This document shows positions 48,431 through 58,489 of a stretch of 64,000 nt of DNA, piece after piece (within the stretch, counting starts at the first letter, position 1; the number at the start of each line of letters is the position of its first letter). Location of the stretch: positions 152,502 through 216,501 of the forward strand of contig NZ_JAGEKR010000015.1 of the NCBI RefSeq assembly GCF_017565405.1, written 5' to 3'. Below the pieces are notes generated by a model. It saw only the letters and a program-made list of their open reading frames with translations. It was not told the DNA's origin and made no database searches. The position numbers were made by a program, and so were the translations under genes. Source of the stretch: Allobranchiibius sp. CTAmp26. Its GTDB lineage: Bacteria; Actinomycetota; Actinomycetes; Actinomycetales; Dermatophilaceae.

Positions 48431-49585
48431 GTGCTGCGCCCCATCCTCACCCTCGCTGCCCTGGCCCACGCCGCGACCCCGACCCTGCGGCCCGTGAGTG
48501 TCCAGGAACTGCCGACGGCCCCCGGTGCGCAGTATCAGACCGTGCTCGTGACCGACCCCGAGGGAACTGCCTGGACCGTGCGCGCGGCCCTCGACCCGGC
48601 GGCGGGCGCTGCCCTCGAGGCATCTGTGGGCCTGCTGCGTCTGCTGCGCACCCGGATGCCGTTCGCGGTGCCGGACGTCGCGGGGACGGCCACCGGTGAC
48701 GACGGCACCACCGTCGTCGTGCATCCCGTGCTGCCCGGTGCCCCGATGGTGTGGCGCGAGCTGGACGCCGGGTCGGGCCTGGCGCGCTCCGTCGGTGCCT
48801 CCATCGCCGCGCTGCACGACACCGACCCGCGCGTGGTCGAGGAGGCCGGTCTGCCGACGTACGACGCCGACGCCTACCGCGCGCGCCGTCTCGCCGCCCT
48901 CGACCGCGCTGCCAGCACCGGGCATGTGCCCGCCACGCTGCTCACCCGCTGGGAACGCGCACTGGAGGAAGTGACCCTCTGGAAGTTCGCGACCTGCGTC
49001 ACCCACGGCACCCTCGAGGGCGCGCACGTCCTCGCGGACGGCACGGTCACCGCGATCGACGGGTGGGAACGCGCGGGAGTCGCCGACCCCGCCGAGGACT
49101 TCGCTGCGCTGCTCGTGCTGGCCTCCCCCGACGCGTTCGACACCGTGCTCGAGGCGTACGCCGGAGCGCGCCGCGAGCAACCGGACGTGCACCTGGAGCG
49201 CCGCATCCGGCTCAGCGCGGAGCTGCACCGGGTGACCGCGCTGCTGGACGCGGTCGCGGCGGACGACGAGCGGCTGATCGACCGACGGGCCGCCGCGCTG
49301 CGGCGCTTCGCCGACACCTCGGCCGACGACGACCGCCTGATGCCGTCGCCGTTCGTGCGCCAGCGACCGCCCGCGGCGACCCCGGTCGATCCGGTGGATC
49401 CCGACGATGTCGAGGCGCTGGACGACCTGTCCGGCGACGACGAGACCGTCGAGATCCCGATCTCGACGGCCGGGCGTCCTGGTGGCGTCACGGCCGCACC
49501 CGCACCACGCACCGGCGTCGCGGAGGACGCCGGCGAGCAGGGTGGCGACGCGGGGAACGACGGCGTGAGCACCGACCGCACCTGA
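48431..49585 (+). CDS. Aminoglycoside/macrolide phosphotransferase-like protein, possible pseudokinase
   Basis: This is a 384-residue APH-fold protein, the one conserved beside AdnAB/UvrD2 in actinobacteria. The brenner-like motif reads THGTLEGAHVL, so the catalytic Asp of HGDL is Thr and the Mg-binding Asn is His. The second metal motif is AIDGWERAGVADPAEDFA. The C-terminus is acidic and low-complexity (VDPVDPDDVEALDDLSGDDE). Loss of the catalytic Asp suggests no phosphotransfer; a regulatory role is possible. The GTG start at 48431 is preferred. It is divergent from nudC. Confidence 0.78.
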   Translation: MLRPILTLAALAHAATPTLRPVSVQELPTAPGAQYQTVLVTDPEGTAWTVRAALDPAAGAALEASVGLLRLLRTRMPFAVPDVAGTATGDDGTTVVVHPVLPGAPMVWRELDAGSGLARSVGASIAALHDTDPRVVEEAGLPTYDADAYRARRLAALDRAASTGHVPATLLTRWERALEEVTLWKFATCVTHGTLEGAHVLADGTVTAIDGWERAGVADPAEDFAALLVLASPDAFDTVLEAYAGARREQPDVHLERRIRLSAELHRVTALLDAVAADDERLIDRRAAALRRFADTSADDDRLMPSPFVRQRPPAATPVDPVDPDDVEALDDLSGDDETVEIPISTAGRPGGVTAAPAPRTGVAEDAGEQGGDAGNDGVSTDRT

Positions 49586-49606
49586 CCGGGCGGCACTCGC
49601 GCGACC

Positions 49607-52600
49607 TCAGCCGAGGTCGGCGTCCTCGATCGGGATCGACCCCACGACCGCCGCGATCTCCTGCGCGCTCGGCAGCGGTGGTCGCACCGTCTCACCGGTC
49701 GCCGCGTAGTAGAACGCCCCCTCGACCAGCTCGGGATCGATCCCGTGCAACCGCGCGTAGGCGATCCGGTAGGCCGCCAGCTGCACGGCGCGGGTGGCGG
49801 CCAGTTCACCTCTCGGACGCCGTCCGGTCTTCCAGTCCACGATCACGTAGCCCGCACCGTCGGCGGACGGGAAGACCGCGTCGACCCGACCGCGCACGCT
49901 GATCCCGTCGATCCACGTCTCCAGCGCCACCTCCACGTCCACGGGGGTGCGGTCGGCCCACTCCGAGGCGAGGAACCGGGCCTTCATGACCTCCAGGTCC
50001 GCGTCGAGGTCGGCGTCCTCGTCGCCGGACCCGGGCAGGGAGGTGATGTCGAGCAGGGCGGCGCGCTGGAAGTGCTGCTCGACCCAGGCGTGGAACGCCG
50101 TGCCCCGCCGGGCCGCGAGCGCGGGCGCCGCGGGCATGGGACGGCGTACGTCGAGCGCGAACTGCTGCGGGTCCTGCGCCAACGCGACCAGCGCCGACGT
50201 CGACAGGTGTGCGGGTAGGACGACCTGCTGTTCGCGGCGGGCCCGCTGCGCCTCGCGCTCGGCGAGCAGCACCCGCAGGCGGTGGGTGCGCTCGTCGTCG
50301 GGCAACGCGACCGGGCCGTCCGCCGTCGCGCGTTCCAGAGCGGCGCGCACCCGCTCGACGCCGTCGTGCAGCGTGGCGCGGCGCGATGCCATCGGGTCGC
50401 CGGGCCACGTCGCGGTGCGGTCGTCGTCGTCGGCGGGGTTGACGACGTCGGGATCGGTCGGCAGCTCGGCCCACGCGCCGCGGCGCACCAGGTCGGCGTC
50501 GAGGAGTTCGAGCAGGAAGCGCGAGGTCAGCCGCGGCTTCTTGCCGGCCCCCCAGACGGCGCCGGTCAGCAGCATCCCGTGCCGCGCCCGGGTGAAGGCC
50601 ACGTAGGCGAGCCGGCGTTCCTCGGCGATGGCGTGCGCGCCGCCGCGGCCCTTGAAGTCGGTCACGGCGGCCCGGTAGCCGGCGATGTCGTCGGCGGCCC
50701 ACTCGAACTCGGGGAGCCCGTCGACGTCGCCGCGCAGGTCGTAGGGCAGCCCGGACAGTCCGCCGGTCCAACCGGTGTCGGAGGTGGCCCAGGTGTGGTG
50801 CAGGTCGGGCTCGCCGGAGGCGCCGATCGCCCACCCGTCGTGCTGCTTCTTCCAGGTGGTCGGGTTGGAGTGGGCCGGGAAGGTGCCCTCCACCAGACCC
50901 GGCACCGCGACGTAGTCCCACTCCAGGCCCTTCGCCGCGTGCACGGTGAGCACCTGGACGGCGGCGGTGTTGGTCTCCAGGAACGTCGTCTCCAAGCCAC
51001 GTTCCTCGCGCAGCGCGGCGTCCAGCCAGGACAGGAACCCGCTGGGGGTCGGTCGATCGGCCTGGGCGGTGAACTGCGCGGCGACGTCGGCGAAGGCGTC
51101 GAGGTGGACCCGGGCGGAGCCGGGCGTGTGCTCGGCACGCGAGAGCACCTCCAGGTCGACGCCAAGCAGCCGCTCCGCCTCGCCGACCAGTTCGGGCAGC
51201 GGCAGCGCCGTCATCGCGCGCACCCGCCGGATCACCCCGGACAACCAGCGCAGCCGGTGCAGCGCGACCTCGCCGATGCGCTCGTCCTCCCGGCCGCGCC
51301 ACTGCGCGTCCGGCAGCCGCTCGAGCGTCTCCACGATGCTGGGCTGCTCCCGGGAGTCCTGCTCGAGGTCGCCCGCGCGGCGCGCCCCACTCTCCTGGAA
51401 GCTGAGCTCACGCGCCCGGGCGTAGAGGCCGGCGAGGTCGGCCGCGCCCAGGCGCATCGCGGGTCCGGTGAGCAGCCGCATCAGCCGGTCACCGCGGGTC
51501 GGATCCTGCACGGCCCACAGCAGACTCACCACGTCTCCGACCTCCGGGGTGGTGAGCAACCCGCCGACGCCGACGACCTCGACCGGCAGCCCGGCACGTT
51601 CCAGGTGCTCGACGACCGACCGGAAGAGCGACCGTTTGCGGCAGAGCACGGCTGCGGTCGCGCCGGTGTGCCTCCCGCGCCGGTCGAACCAACGCCCCGC
51701 GATCCATTCCGCGACCGACGCCGCCTCGGCATCGGCGGTCTCGAACCACGCGGCGTCCACGGCGCCCTCTTCCGCACCGGGGCGCGGGCGCAGCGGCTCG
51801 ACCGGCAGTCCCCCCTCGCGCAACGGCAGCGCCGTACGGTCGGCGACGTCCAGCACCGCGACGTCGTTGCGCCAACTCGTGGCGAGCGGCAGCTGGCGGG
51901 TGCCGCTCTCGCCGCCGAACTGCTCGGCGTACGACGAGAGACTGGTCGCGCTCGCGCCGCGCCAGCCGTAGATGGACTGGTGCGGGTCGCCGACCGCGGT
52001 GACGGGGGTCGGCTCACCCGGTGCGACCAGCAGCGAGCGCAGCAGCACCAGCTGGGCCTCGCTGGTGTCCTGGAACTCATCCAGCAGCACCGCGCGGTAG
52101 CGCGCCCGCTCGGCGGCCCCGACGTCGGGGAAGGAGCGCGCCAGGCGGGCCGCCACCGCGACCTGGTCGGCGAAGTCGAGACTGGTGCGCGCCCGCTTGG
52201 CGGCCTGGTAGCGCTCGATGATCGGCAGCAGGTCGATACGCGCCTGCAGGGTCGCGGGCAGCACCCGGTCGTCCTGCGACAACCCCTTGATGCGCCCGGT
52301 GGCGGGCAGGCCCTCGATGTGCCGGACGACCTTCGTGAGGTATTCGCGCGCCTCATCGGTGCTGCGCAGGTGCTCGGCGAGCTCACCGGCGAGATCGACC
52401 ACCGCCGCCACGACGGTGGACTCCATCTTGTCGACCCGCTCCATCGGACCGTCGTACGCGCTGACCACCTCGGCGGCGAGCTGCCAGGCCGCCGCTTCCG
52501 ACAGCAGCCGGGAGTCCGGTTCGATGCCGAGCCGCAGGCCGTGCTCGGAGACGATCCGCCCCGCGTAGGAGTGGTAGGTCTGCACCGTCGGGATGTCGGC

Positions 52601-52927
52601 GAGGCTGCGAGTGCCGTCGGGGTCGACCGGGGGCTGCCACAGACCGACCGCGGTGAGCTGGCGCAATCGTCGGCCGACGCGCTCGGCGAGCTCCCCGGCG
52701 GCCTTGCGGGTGAAGGTCAGGCCGAGCACCTCGGCGGGCTGCACGAACCCGTTGGCCACCAGCCACACGACCCGCGAGGCCATCGTCTCGGTCTTGCCCG
52801 AGCCGGCGCCGGCGACCACGAGCAGCGGCTCGTCGGCGGGTGCCTCGATGACCGCCGTCTGCTCGGCGGTCGGTGCGGGCAGTCCCAGCTGGTCGGCCAG
52901 ATGCGCCGCGCCCCATCGCGATGTCAC
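49607..52927 (-). CDS. adnB: AdnB, helicase-nuclease subunit of the AdnAB end-resection complex
   Basis: This protein of 1106 residues has an N-terminal UvrD-like motor: Walker A AGAGSGKTETM near residue 44, VLLDEFQDTSE, GDPHQSIYGWRGA and a C-terminal helicase block VLTVHAAKGLEWDYVAVPGLVEGTFP. A RecB-type nuclease at the C-terminus has VRGRVDAVF, VIVDWKTGRRP and the Q-x3-Y motif QLAAYRIAY. AdnAB resects double-strand breaks in actinobacteria in place of RecBCD. The ATG overlaps the adnA stop (ATGA), as expected for a stable heterodimer. Confidence 0.94.
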   Translation of the reverse strand: MTSRWGAAHLADQLGLPAPTAEQTAVIEAPADEPLLVVAGAGSGKTETMASRVVWLVANGFVQPAEVLGLTFTRKAAGELAERVGRRLRQLTAVGLWQPPVDPDGTRSLADIPTVQTYHSYAGRIVSEHGLRLGIEPDSRLLSEAAAWQLAAEVVSAYDGPMERVDKMESTVVAAVVDLAGELAEHLRSTDEAREYLTKVVRHIEGLPATGRIKGLSQDDRVLPATLQARIDLLPIIERYQAAKRARTSLDFADQVAVAARLARSFPDVGAAERARYRAVLLDEFQDTSEAQLVLLRSLLVAPGEPTPVTAVGDPHQSIYGWRGASATSLSSYAEQFGGESGTRQLPLATSWRNDVAVLDVADRTALPLREGGLPVEPLRPRPGAEEGAVDAAWFETADAEAASVAEWIAGRWFDRRGRHTGATAAVLCRKRSLFRSVVEHLERAGLPVEVVGVGGLLTTPEVGDVVSLLWAVQDPTRGDRLMRLLTGPAMRLGAADLAGLYARARELSFQESGARRAGDLEQDSREQPSIVETLERLPDAQWRGREDERIGEVALHRLRWLSGVIRRVRAMTALPLPELVGEAERLLGVDLEVLSRAEHTPGSARVHLDAFADVAAQFTAQADRPTPSGFLSWLDAALREERGLETTFLETNTAAVQVLTVHAAKGLEWDYVAVPGLVEGTFPAHSNPTTWKKQHDGWAIGASGEPDLHHTWATSDTGWTGGLSGLPYDLRGDVDGLPEFEWAADDIAGYRAAVTDFKGRGGAHAIAEERRLAYVAFTRARHGMLLTGAVWGAGKKPRLTSRFLLELLDADLVRRGAWAELPTDPDVVNPADDDDRTATWPGDPMASRRATLHDGVERVRAALERATADGPVALPDDERTHRLRVLLAEREAQRARREQQVVLPAHLSTSALVALAQDPQQFALDVRRPMPAAPALAARRGTAFHAWVEQHFQRAALLDITSLPGSGDEDADLDADLEVMKARFLASEWADRTPVDVEVALETWIDGISVRGRVDAVFPSADGAGYVIVDWKTGRRPRGELAATRAVQLAAYRIAYARLHGIDPELVEGAFYYAATGETVRPPLPSAQEIAAVVGSIPIEDADLG

Positions 52928-55900
52928 GCCTGATCGCCCCCCAGCCGACGGCCCTCCTCCTGCAGCGGGCAGCAGCCGCGGACCGGGCAGGTGCGGCAGC
53001 GCTCGTTGAGGGTGGCGGTCACGTGCGCCGACGACATGCCCTCGGCGGTCTCGGCGAGCAGGTCGTGGGCCCAGGACTGCTCCTCGGCGGTGTCCAAGGG
53101 CGGCTGCGGCTGGGGCAGGAAGCTCTTCTTGCCGGCGGCCGTGCCGAGGTGCACGAGCTGGGCTCCCGCCGTCCGGTCGCTCGCCTCGAACCCGCCCTCG
53201 GTCACCGCCACCTGGTAGACGCCGAGCTGCGCGTTGCCGGCGACGTCATCGGCCTTGGGTTTGGACGACCCGGTCTTGAAGTCGATGACCCTGATGCCCT
53301 CATCGCCCTCCTTGAACTCCAGTCGGTCGACCGACCCGCGCAGCCGGGCCCGCCCGACGACGAGATCCATTCGCACCTCGACCCCGGCCTCACTCCACCC
53401 CTGCGCCGCGGCCTTCTCGAAGTAGTCGTGCAGATAGGCGAGCATCCGGTGGGCCCGGCCCCGGTCGCGTTCGCTCATCCACGTGTCGCCGTAGCCCAGC
53501 CGCGCCCAGCGTTCGTCGAGCTCGGCAGTCATTGTGTCGAGGTCGGCGTCGGGGAAGAGGGCGGCGATCTCGTGCACCAGCGTGCCGAGGTTGCGGGTGC
53601 CGAGGTCGGGTCCGTCGCCGCCCGTGCTGGTGAGCAGCCAGTTCAACCCGCAGGTGCCGAACGCCTCGACGCGGGACGGCGACACCGGCACCTCGGCATC
53701 CGCGGCGCGCACCGGCCGGTCGTCGGACAGCTGCGTGAGCGCCCACCATTGGGCCGGATCGGCTCCGGGCACGTGCTGCGCGGCAAGGAAGGCCAGCTCG
53801 TCGGCCGCCCGGTCGGCGGCCGGCGGCGGACCGGTCACGATCTCCCGGCGCAGCGCGGCCACCGCTCCCGTGAGAGTGAGCGTCACCGGGACACCGACCG
53901 GCTGGCGCGCCTCGGCGGCCGCGCCGTCGCCGTCCTGCTGCGGCGGGTCGATGAGATCCAGGTACGCCGACGGCTGTTCGTCGTCGCTGCGCACCGCCGT
54001 CACCAGCAGGCGCTCACCGGCCCGACTGACCGCGACATGGAACTGCCGGGTCTCGTCATACCGGACCGCTGCCTGCGCCGCGCGCAACAGCTCGGCGGAC
54101 CCGAGCCGGGCCTGCAGACCCCGCATGACGTCGACGAGCGCTTCGGACCCCAGCAGCGAACCGCGAAGCCGCAGGTCCGGCCACACGCCCTCCTGGACGC
54201 CGCACACCGCGACCACACGCCACTCCCGGCCCGCGGCGGCAGCGGGGGTGATCAGCGACACCGAGCCCCCTTCCGGCGCGGCGGGGACGATGCGGTCACC
54301 GGGCACGTCCTGACCGCGGATGTGCTCCAGGAAGCCGGCGGGTGCGGATCCCGGCAGTCGGTCGTCGTAGGCCGCGGCCGCCGCGAAGAGCGCCATCATG
54401 GCGTCCAGGTCGCGGTCGGCCCGGGCCCCCGACGCCCCGCCTGCGAGCGCGGTCTCGCGCCACTGGTCGGCGAGTCCGCTCGCCGACCACATCGCCCACA
54501 GGACGGTCTCGGCGCTCGCAGCGGTCTGCTCGCCCGCGGCGAGGCCCGCGCGCAGGACACGGGCGATGCGGGCTGCCGGCGCCAGCTCGGGGTCGTCGAG
54601 CGGGCCGGAGGACACCACCGCGTCGGCGAGCAGCTCGTCGCTGGACCGGCTGCCCCCGTCGCCGAGCTCGGCCGCGCGCATCACCCGGCGCATCCGCCGC
54701 AGCACGATCGCATCGGCCGCGCCGAGGGGCGAGGTCAGCAGGTCGACGGCGGCCTCGGAGGTGATCGGATGGGGCTCCCCGTCGACGAGTGCGATCGCGG
54801 TCTCCAGCAGCAGCAGGAAGGGGCGCACGGCAGGTTCGTCGCGGACCGGCAGCGTGGTGGCCGGCACCGCGACCGGCACGCCGGATCCAGCGAACGCCCG
54901 GCGCAGCGCAACGGCCCGAGCCTGCCCGCGCACGATCACGGCCATCTGCGACCACGGCACGCCCTCCATGAGGTGGCACTCGCGCAGCCGGGCGGCGACG
55001 TACGCCGCCTCCTGCGACGTCGCGCGCAACAGCGCGACCTCGACGTGGTCCGCGCGCTCCAGCGGTACGGCAGCGCGCTGAGAGCCCGCACCGACCGTGC
55101 CGATCCGCTCGGCGACCCGGCCGGTCGCGGCGCCGATCTGCGGGCCGAGCCGGTAGGACCTGGGGAGTACGACCGGCTCGGGAGCACCCCGTCGGTCCGC
55201 GAGCATCTGCAGATACCGCGGATCGGCTCCGCGGAAACCCTGCACCGTGGAGTCGGGGTCACCCAGCAGCACCAGGCGCGCGCCGGGGTGCGCGATCGCG
55301 TCGAGCAGCGTCGCCGACGCGTGCGTGAGCTCCTGCGCGTCGTCGACGACCACGAGGCGGGTGCGACGACGCAGTCGCGCAGCCGCCTCGGCGTCCGTGT
55401 CGAGCAGGGCGGCGGCGGCGCCGAGGATCCACGACGGGTCGTACGCGCCGGGGCGTGACAAGGCGGTCACCCGGTCGTACTCGTCGAGCACCTGCGCGGC
55501 GGCGACCCAGGCCGGACGGTCGTGACGCACCCCCAGCTCGCGCAACGCCTCCCCGTCGAGTCCCCACTCCACGGCGCGCATCAGCAGATCCCGCAGCTCT
55601 GCCCGGAATCCCCTCGTGGGCAACGCTTCCCGCACGAAGTCGGGCCACTGCGGACCTGCCCCGTCACCGGCGGCGTGCCCGGCAAGCAGTTCCCGCAGGA
55701 CCACGTCCTGCTCGGGTCCGGACAACAGCCTGGGCGCGGGCTCGCCGTGCAGCGCGGCGGCCTCGCGCAGGATCCCGAAGGCCAGGGACTGGTGGGTGCG
55801 GGCGACCGGTTCGGTCGAGGTGGCCTGCAGCCGAGCCGTCAACCGGTCGCGGAGTACGGCGGCCTGCACCCGGGTGGGCGCGAGCAGCAAGCACTCGTCG

Positions 55901-56079
55901 GGACGCAGACCGCCCTCGACGGCGGCCACGACCGTCTCGATCGCGACGGTGGACTTGCCGGTGCCGGGGGCGCCGAGCACGACGAGGGACCGTTCGGTCC
56001 CCCTCACCACCTGCTGCTGGACGTCGTCCAACGTCGGCCTGTGCGCCGCGGACACGGCAGCGCGTCGCATCCTCACCAC
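52924..56079 (-). CDS. adnA: AdnA, helicase-nuclease subunit of the AdnAB end-resection complex
   Basis: This protein of 1051 residues has a UvrD-like N-terminus with Walker A GAPGTGKST and LVVVDDAQELTH at motif II, plus the helicase motif GDPDSTVQGFRGADP. A C-terminal PD-(D/E)XK nuclease has LRGSVDRLEF and IRVIDFKTGSS, then a cysteine cluster CRTCPVRGCCPL that with an upstream Cys forms an AddB-like iron-sulfur site. Motif II reads DDAQ rather than DEFQ, in line with AdnA being the weaker motor. It is the first gene of the adnA-adnB pair. The start is GTG at 56079 or ATG at 56070. Confidence 0.93.
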   Translation of the reverse strand: MVRMRRAAVSAAHRPTLDDVQQQVVRGTERSLVVLGAPGTGKSTVAIETVVAAVEGGLRPDECLLLAPTRVQAAVLRDRLTARLQATSTEPVARTHQSLAFGILREAAALHGEPAPRLLSGPEQDVVLRELLAGHAAGDGAGPQWPDFVREALPTRGFRAELRDLLMRAVEWGLDGEALRELGVRHDRPAWVAAAQVLDEYDRVTALSRPGAYDPSWILGAAAALLDTDAEAAARLRRRTRLVVVDDAQELTHASATLLDAIAHPGARLVLLGDPDSTVQGFRGADPRYLQMLADRRGAPEPVVLPRSYRLGPQIGAATGRVAERIGTVGAGSQRAAVPLERADHVEVALLRATSQEAAYVAARLRECHLMEGVPWSQMAVIVRGQARAVALRRAFAGSGVPVAVPATTLPVRDEPAVRPFLLLLETAIALVDGEPHPITSEAAVDLLTSPLGAADAIVLRRMRRVMRAAELGDGGSRSSDELLADAVVSSGPLDDPELAPAARIARVLRAGLAAGEQTAASAETVLWAMWSASGLADQWRETALAGGASGARADRDLDAMMALFAAAAAYDDRLPGSAPAGFLEHIRGQDVPGDRIVPAAPEGGSVSLITPAAAAGREWRVVAVCGVQEGVWPDLRLRGSLLGSEALVDVMRGLQARLGSAELLRAAQAAVRYDETRQFHVAVSRAGERLLVTAVRSDDEQPSAYLDLIDPPQQDGDGAAAEARQPVGVPVTLTLTGAVAALRREIVTGPPPAADRAADELAFLAAQHVPGADPAQWWALTQLSDDRPVRAADAEVPVSPSRVEAFGTCGLNWLLTSTGGDGPDLGTRNLGTLVHEIAALFPDADLDTMTAELDERWARLGYGDTWMSERDRGRAHRMLAYLHDYFEKAAAQGWSEAGVEVRMDLVVGRARLRGSVDRLEFKEGDEGIRVIDFKTGSSKPKADDVAGNAQLGVYQVAVTEGGFEASDRTAGAQLVHLGTAAGKKSFLPQPQPPLDTAEEQSWAHDLLAETAEGMSSAHVTATLNERCRTCPVRGCCPLQEEGRRLGGDQA

Positions 56080-56135
56080 GCCCGCATCCCATCACGGGCC
56101 ACCGACACCTTCACCCTCCCGGGAGGGGCGTGTCC

Positions 56136-57275
56136 TCAGTAGCGCGGGAGTGCCGGGTCGATCTCATCGGCCCAGGCGAGGATGCCGCCGCGCAGCGAGG
56201 CGACCGGCCCGTCGTACCCCTCGCGCAGCAGGGTGCGGACGGCGGCCGCGGACCGCGCGCCCGACTTGCAGTGCAGCACCAGGGTGCGCCCGTCCGGGAC
56301 GCCGACTCGTCGTACGCCGACCTCGCCGGCGTCCAGATGCTCCGTGAAGGGAAGCGACACGATGTCGCGCTCGGCAGAAGTGCGGACGTCGATGACCCGG
56401 GCTGCACCGGACGCCAGCAGGTCACGCAGCGCCGGCGGGTCGAGTTCGGGCACCGGCGACTCGGCGACCTGGCGCGGCAGCGCGGTGATGGTGGGGTCGG
56501 CGCCGCAGACCGGGCATGCCGGATCGGCGGCGACCGGCAGGGTGTCCCAACTCTGGGCCATGGCGTCGTGCACGAGGATCCGACCGATCAGCGGTTCGCC
56601 GACCCCGAGGATCAGCTTGACGGCCTCGGCCGCCTGGATGGCGCCCATCACGCCGGGTACGGCGCCGAGCACGCCCGCCTCCGCGCACGACGGGACGGCT
56701 CCGGCCGGCGGTTGATCGGGGAAGACGCAGCGGTAGCAGGGCCCTTCACCGGCCGACCACACGGCAGCCCGCCCCGAGAAGCGCTCCACCGACGCCCACA
56801 CCAGCGGCAGGCCCAGGAGCACACAGGTGTCGTTGAGGAGGTAACGGGTGTCGAAGTTGTCCGTGGCGTCCACCACCAGGTCGTGGTCCGCGGCCAGTTC
56901 CAGCGCGTTCCCGGATCCGAACCGCTCGACGACCGCGTCGACGTCGACATCGGGGTTCGCCTGCGCCACAACAGCTCTCGTCGCCTCGGCCTTGCCCTTG
57001 CCCACGTCGTTCGTGGTGAAGAGCACCTGCCGCTGAAGGTTGGACAGCTCCACCGCGTCGTCGTCGACGACGGTCAGGTGGCCGACCCCGGCCGCGGCCA
57101 GGTAGGAGACGACGGGCGCGGCGAGACCCCCCGCTCCGACCACGAGCACCCTCGCCGCGGCGAGCCGCCGCTGACCCGTGTCACCCATCTCGTCGAGCAG
57201 CAGATGGCGGGAGTACCGCTGCACCTGGTCTCGACGCAGCGGTGGTCCAGGGGCGGCCAGCGGTTGACGAGTCAC
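56136..57275 (-). CDS. moeZ: Adenylyltransferase/sulfurtransferase MoeZ (MoeB-rhodanese fusion)
   Basis: This protein is 379 residues long. The N-terminal E1-like ThiF domain has VLVVGAGGLAAPVVSYLAAAGVGHLTVVDDDAVELSNLQRQVLF, the catalytic-Cys region GPCYRCVFPDQPP and a Cys pair CPVCG. The C-terminal rhodanese domain has the active Cys in LHCKSGARS. MoeZ activates and thiolates ubiquitin-like sulfur carriers such as MoaD, ThiS and CysO. Its MoaE partner is encoded at 37 kb. It starts with GTG and lies upstream of adnA on the same strand. Confidence 0.94.
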   Translation of the reverse strand: MTRQPLAAPGPPLRRDQVQRYSRHLLLDEMGDTGQRRLAAARVLVVGAGGLAAPVVSYLAAAGVGHLTVVDDDAVELSNLQRQVLFTTNDVGKGKAEATRAVVAQANPDVDVDAVVERFGSGNALELAADHDLVVDATDNFDTRYLLNDTCVLLGLPLVWASVERFSGRAAVWSAGEGPCYRCVFPDQPPAGAVPSCAEAGVLGAVPGVMGAIQAAEAVKLILGVGEPLIGRILVHDAMAQSWDTLPVAADPACPVCGADPTITALPRQVAESPVPELDPPALRDLLASGAARVIDVRTSAERDIVSLPFTEHLDAGEVGVRRVGVPDGRTLVLHCKSGARSAAAVRTLLREGYDGPVASLRGGILAWADEIDPALPRY

Positions 57276-57384
57276 GTCGGCAACGGTAGCTGTGGGAATA
57301 GGATGCCGACCTAACTCACCGGTAGGGGGTGGGCTCGCACGCAGTCAGCGGCGGGATCGCGTCAAGCCGGAGGATGGAGCCAGA

Positions 57385-58014
57385 GTGGGAAGCCAGACCG
57401 ATGTGTACGCCCGAGGTGGGCGACTTCCGCGATCCGCGCGCCGGGCGCAGCTGCTGGAGGCGGCGCAGGCCGTCTTTGCCGACTCCGGCTACCACGCCGC
57501 GTCGATGGACGAGATCGCGATCCGAGCCAGCGTCAGCAAACCTGTGCTGTACCAGCACTTTCCGGGCAAGCTCGATCTCTATCTCGCCCTGATCGACCGG
57601 CACACCAACGAGGTGCCCCGCTTGGTCCAGGAGGCGCTCGCCGCCACCCACGACAACGCCACCCGTGTCGCGGCCGCCATGAGCGCGTTCTTCGAGTTCG
57701 TCGAACGCGACGACGGCGCATTCCGCCTCGTCTTCGAGTCCGACCTCATCGACGAACCCGCGGTGCGGCAACGGGTCCGCCAGATGGACGGTGCCTGCGC
57801 GGCCTCGATCGCCGCGGTCATCGCCGAGGACACCGATCTCACACCCCAGCAGGCCCAGATGCTCGGTGTCTCGCTGGTCGGCATGGCCCAGGTGGTCGCG
57901 CGGGACTGGTTGCACCAGGAACCGGCCACACGCATGTCGCGCACCGAGGCCGAGCGTCTCGTCATCGCGCTCGGGTGGCGAGGCCTCGCCGGTTTCCCGA
58001 AGACCGGCGAATAG
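57385..58014 (+). CDS. TetR-family transcriptional regulator
   Basis: This regulator is 209 residues long. The N-terminal helix-turn-helix is RRAQLLEAAQAVFADSGYHAASMDEIAIRASVSKPVLYQHFPGKLDLYLALID, followed by a helical ligand domain (AMSAFFEFVERDDGAFRLVFESDLIDEPAVRQRVRQMD). A GGAGG about 12 bases upstream supports the GTG at 57385. It sits before DUF3107 as commonly seen in actinobacteria, with a 127-base gap between them that contains no recognised structure. The ligand is unknown. Confidence 0.92.
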   Translation: MGSQTDVYARGGRLPRSARRAQLLEAAQAVFADSGYHAASMDEIAIRASVSKPVLYQHFPGKLDLYLALIDRHTNEVPRLVQEALAATHDNATRVAAAMSAFFEFVERDDGAFRLVFESDLIDEPAVRQRVRQMDGACAASIAAVIAEDTDLTPQQAQMLGVSLVGMAQVVARDWLHQEPATRMSRTEAERLVIALGWRGLAGFPKTGE

Positions 58015-58141
58015 CAACCGCCCCACCTTCGGCGCGGTCACCCGATGGAATCTTCTGGGGGTCGCGGCGCTTACGGTGGGTAGGAAATCGACCTGAGGAG
58101 GCCGGCGTACGACGCCGCCCCGACTACCCGGAAGGACCCCC

Positions 58142-58366
58142 ATGGAGGTCAGGATCGGCGTGCAGCACGTGGCACGCGAAGTTGTGCTCGAATCCGAGCA
58201 GACCCCGGACGAGGTGCGCGATCTGGTCGCGGCCGCCTTGAAGTCCGGCGAACCGCTGGTCCTTGCCGACGAGCGTGGTCACACCGTGACGGTCTCGGCG
58301 TCCGCCCTGGCGTACGTCGACGTCGCCTCCGAGCAGGCTCGACGGGTCGGTTTCGGCACCAGCTGA
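58142..58366 (+). CDS. DUF3107-family conserved protein
   Basis: This 74-residue protein matches the family throughout: MEVRIGVQHVAREVVLESEQ, DEVRDLVAAALKSGEPLVLADERGHTVTVSASALAYVDVASEQARRVGFG. The function is unknown; it is conserved and usually placed between TetR and DEAD-box helicase/ferritin-like genes. Here that block is split by the GNAT and DUF222 genes. Confidence 0.93.
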   Translation: MEVRIGVQHVAREVVLESEQTPDEVRDLVAAALKSGEPLVLADERGHTVTVSASALAYVDVASEQARRVGFGTS

Positions 58367-58489
58367 CACAGCAATCGCACGGCCCGGCCGTGCAGGGGTT
58401 CGAAAGCTTGGTGCCCTTCATCGTCGACGAACGTCACTGCTGGTCACGTTCCATGGGCGGTGTGCGGGTCGCAGCCGGGGCCGGCAGCA

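Noticed and set aside
50282..55458. Very long plus-strand ORFs (about 880 and 860 codons) opposite adnB and adnA
   Set aside because: They are antisense shadows of high-GC coding sequence; the minus-strand proteins have every helicase and nuclease motif and the plus translations have none.
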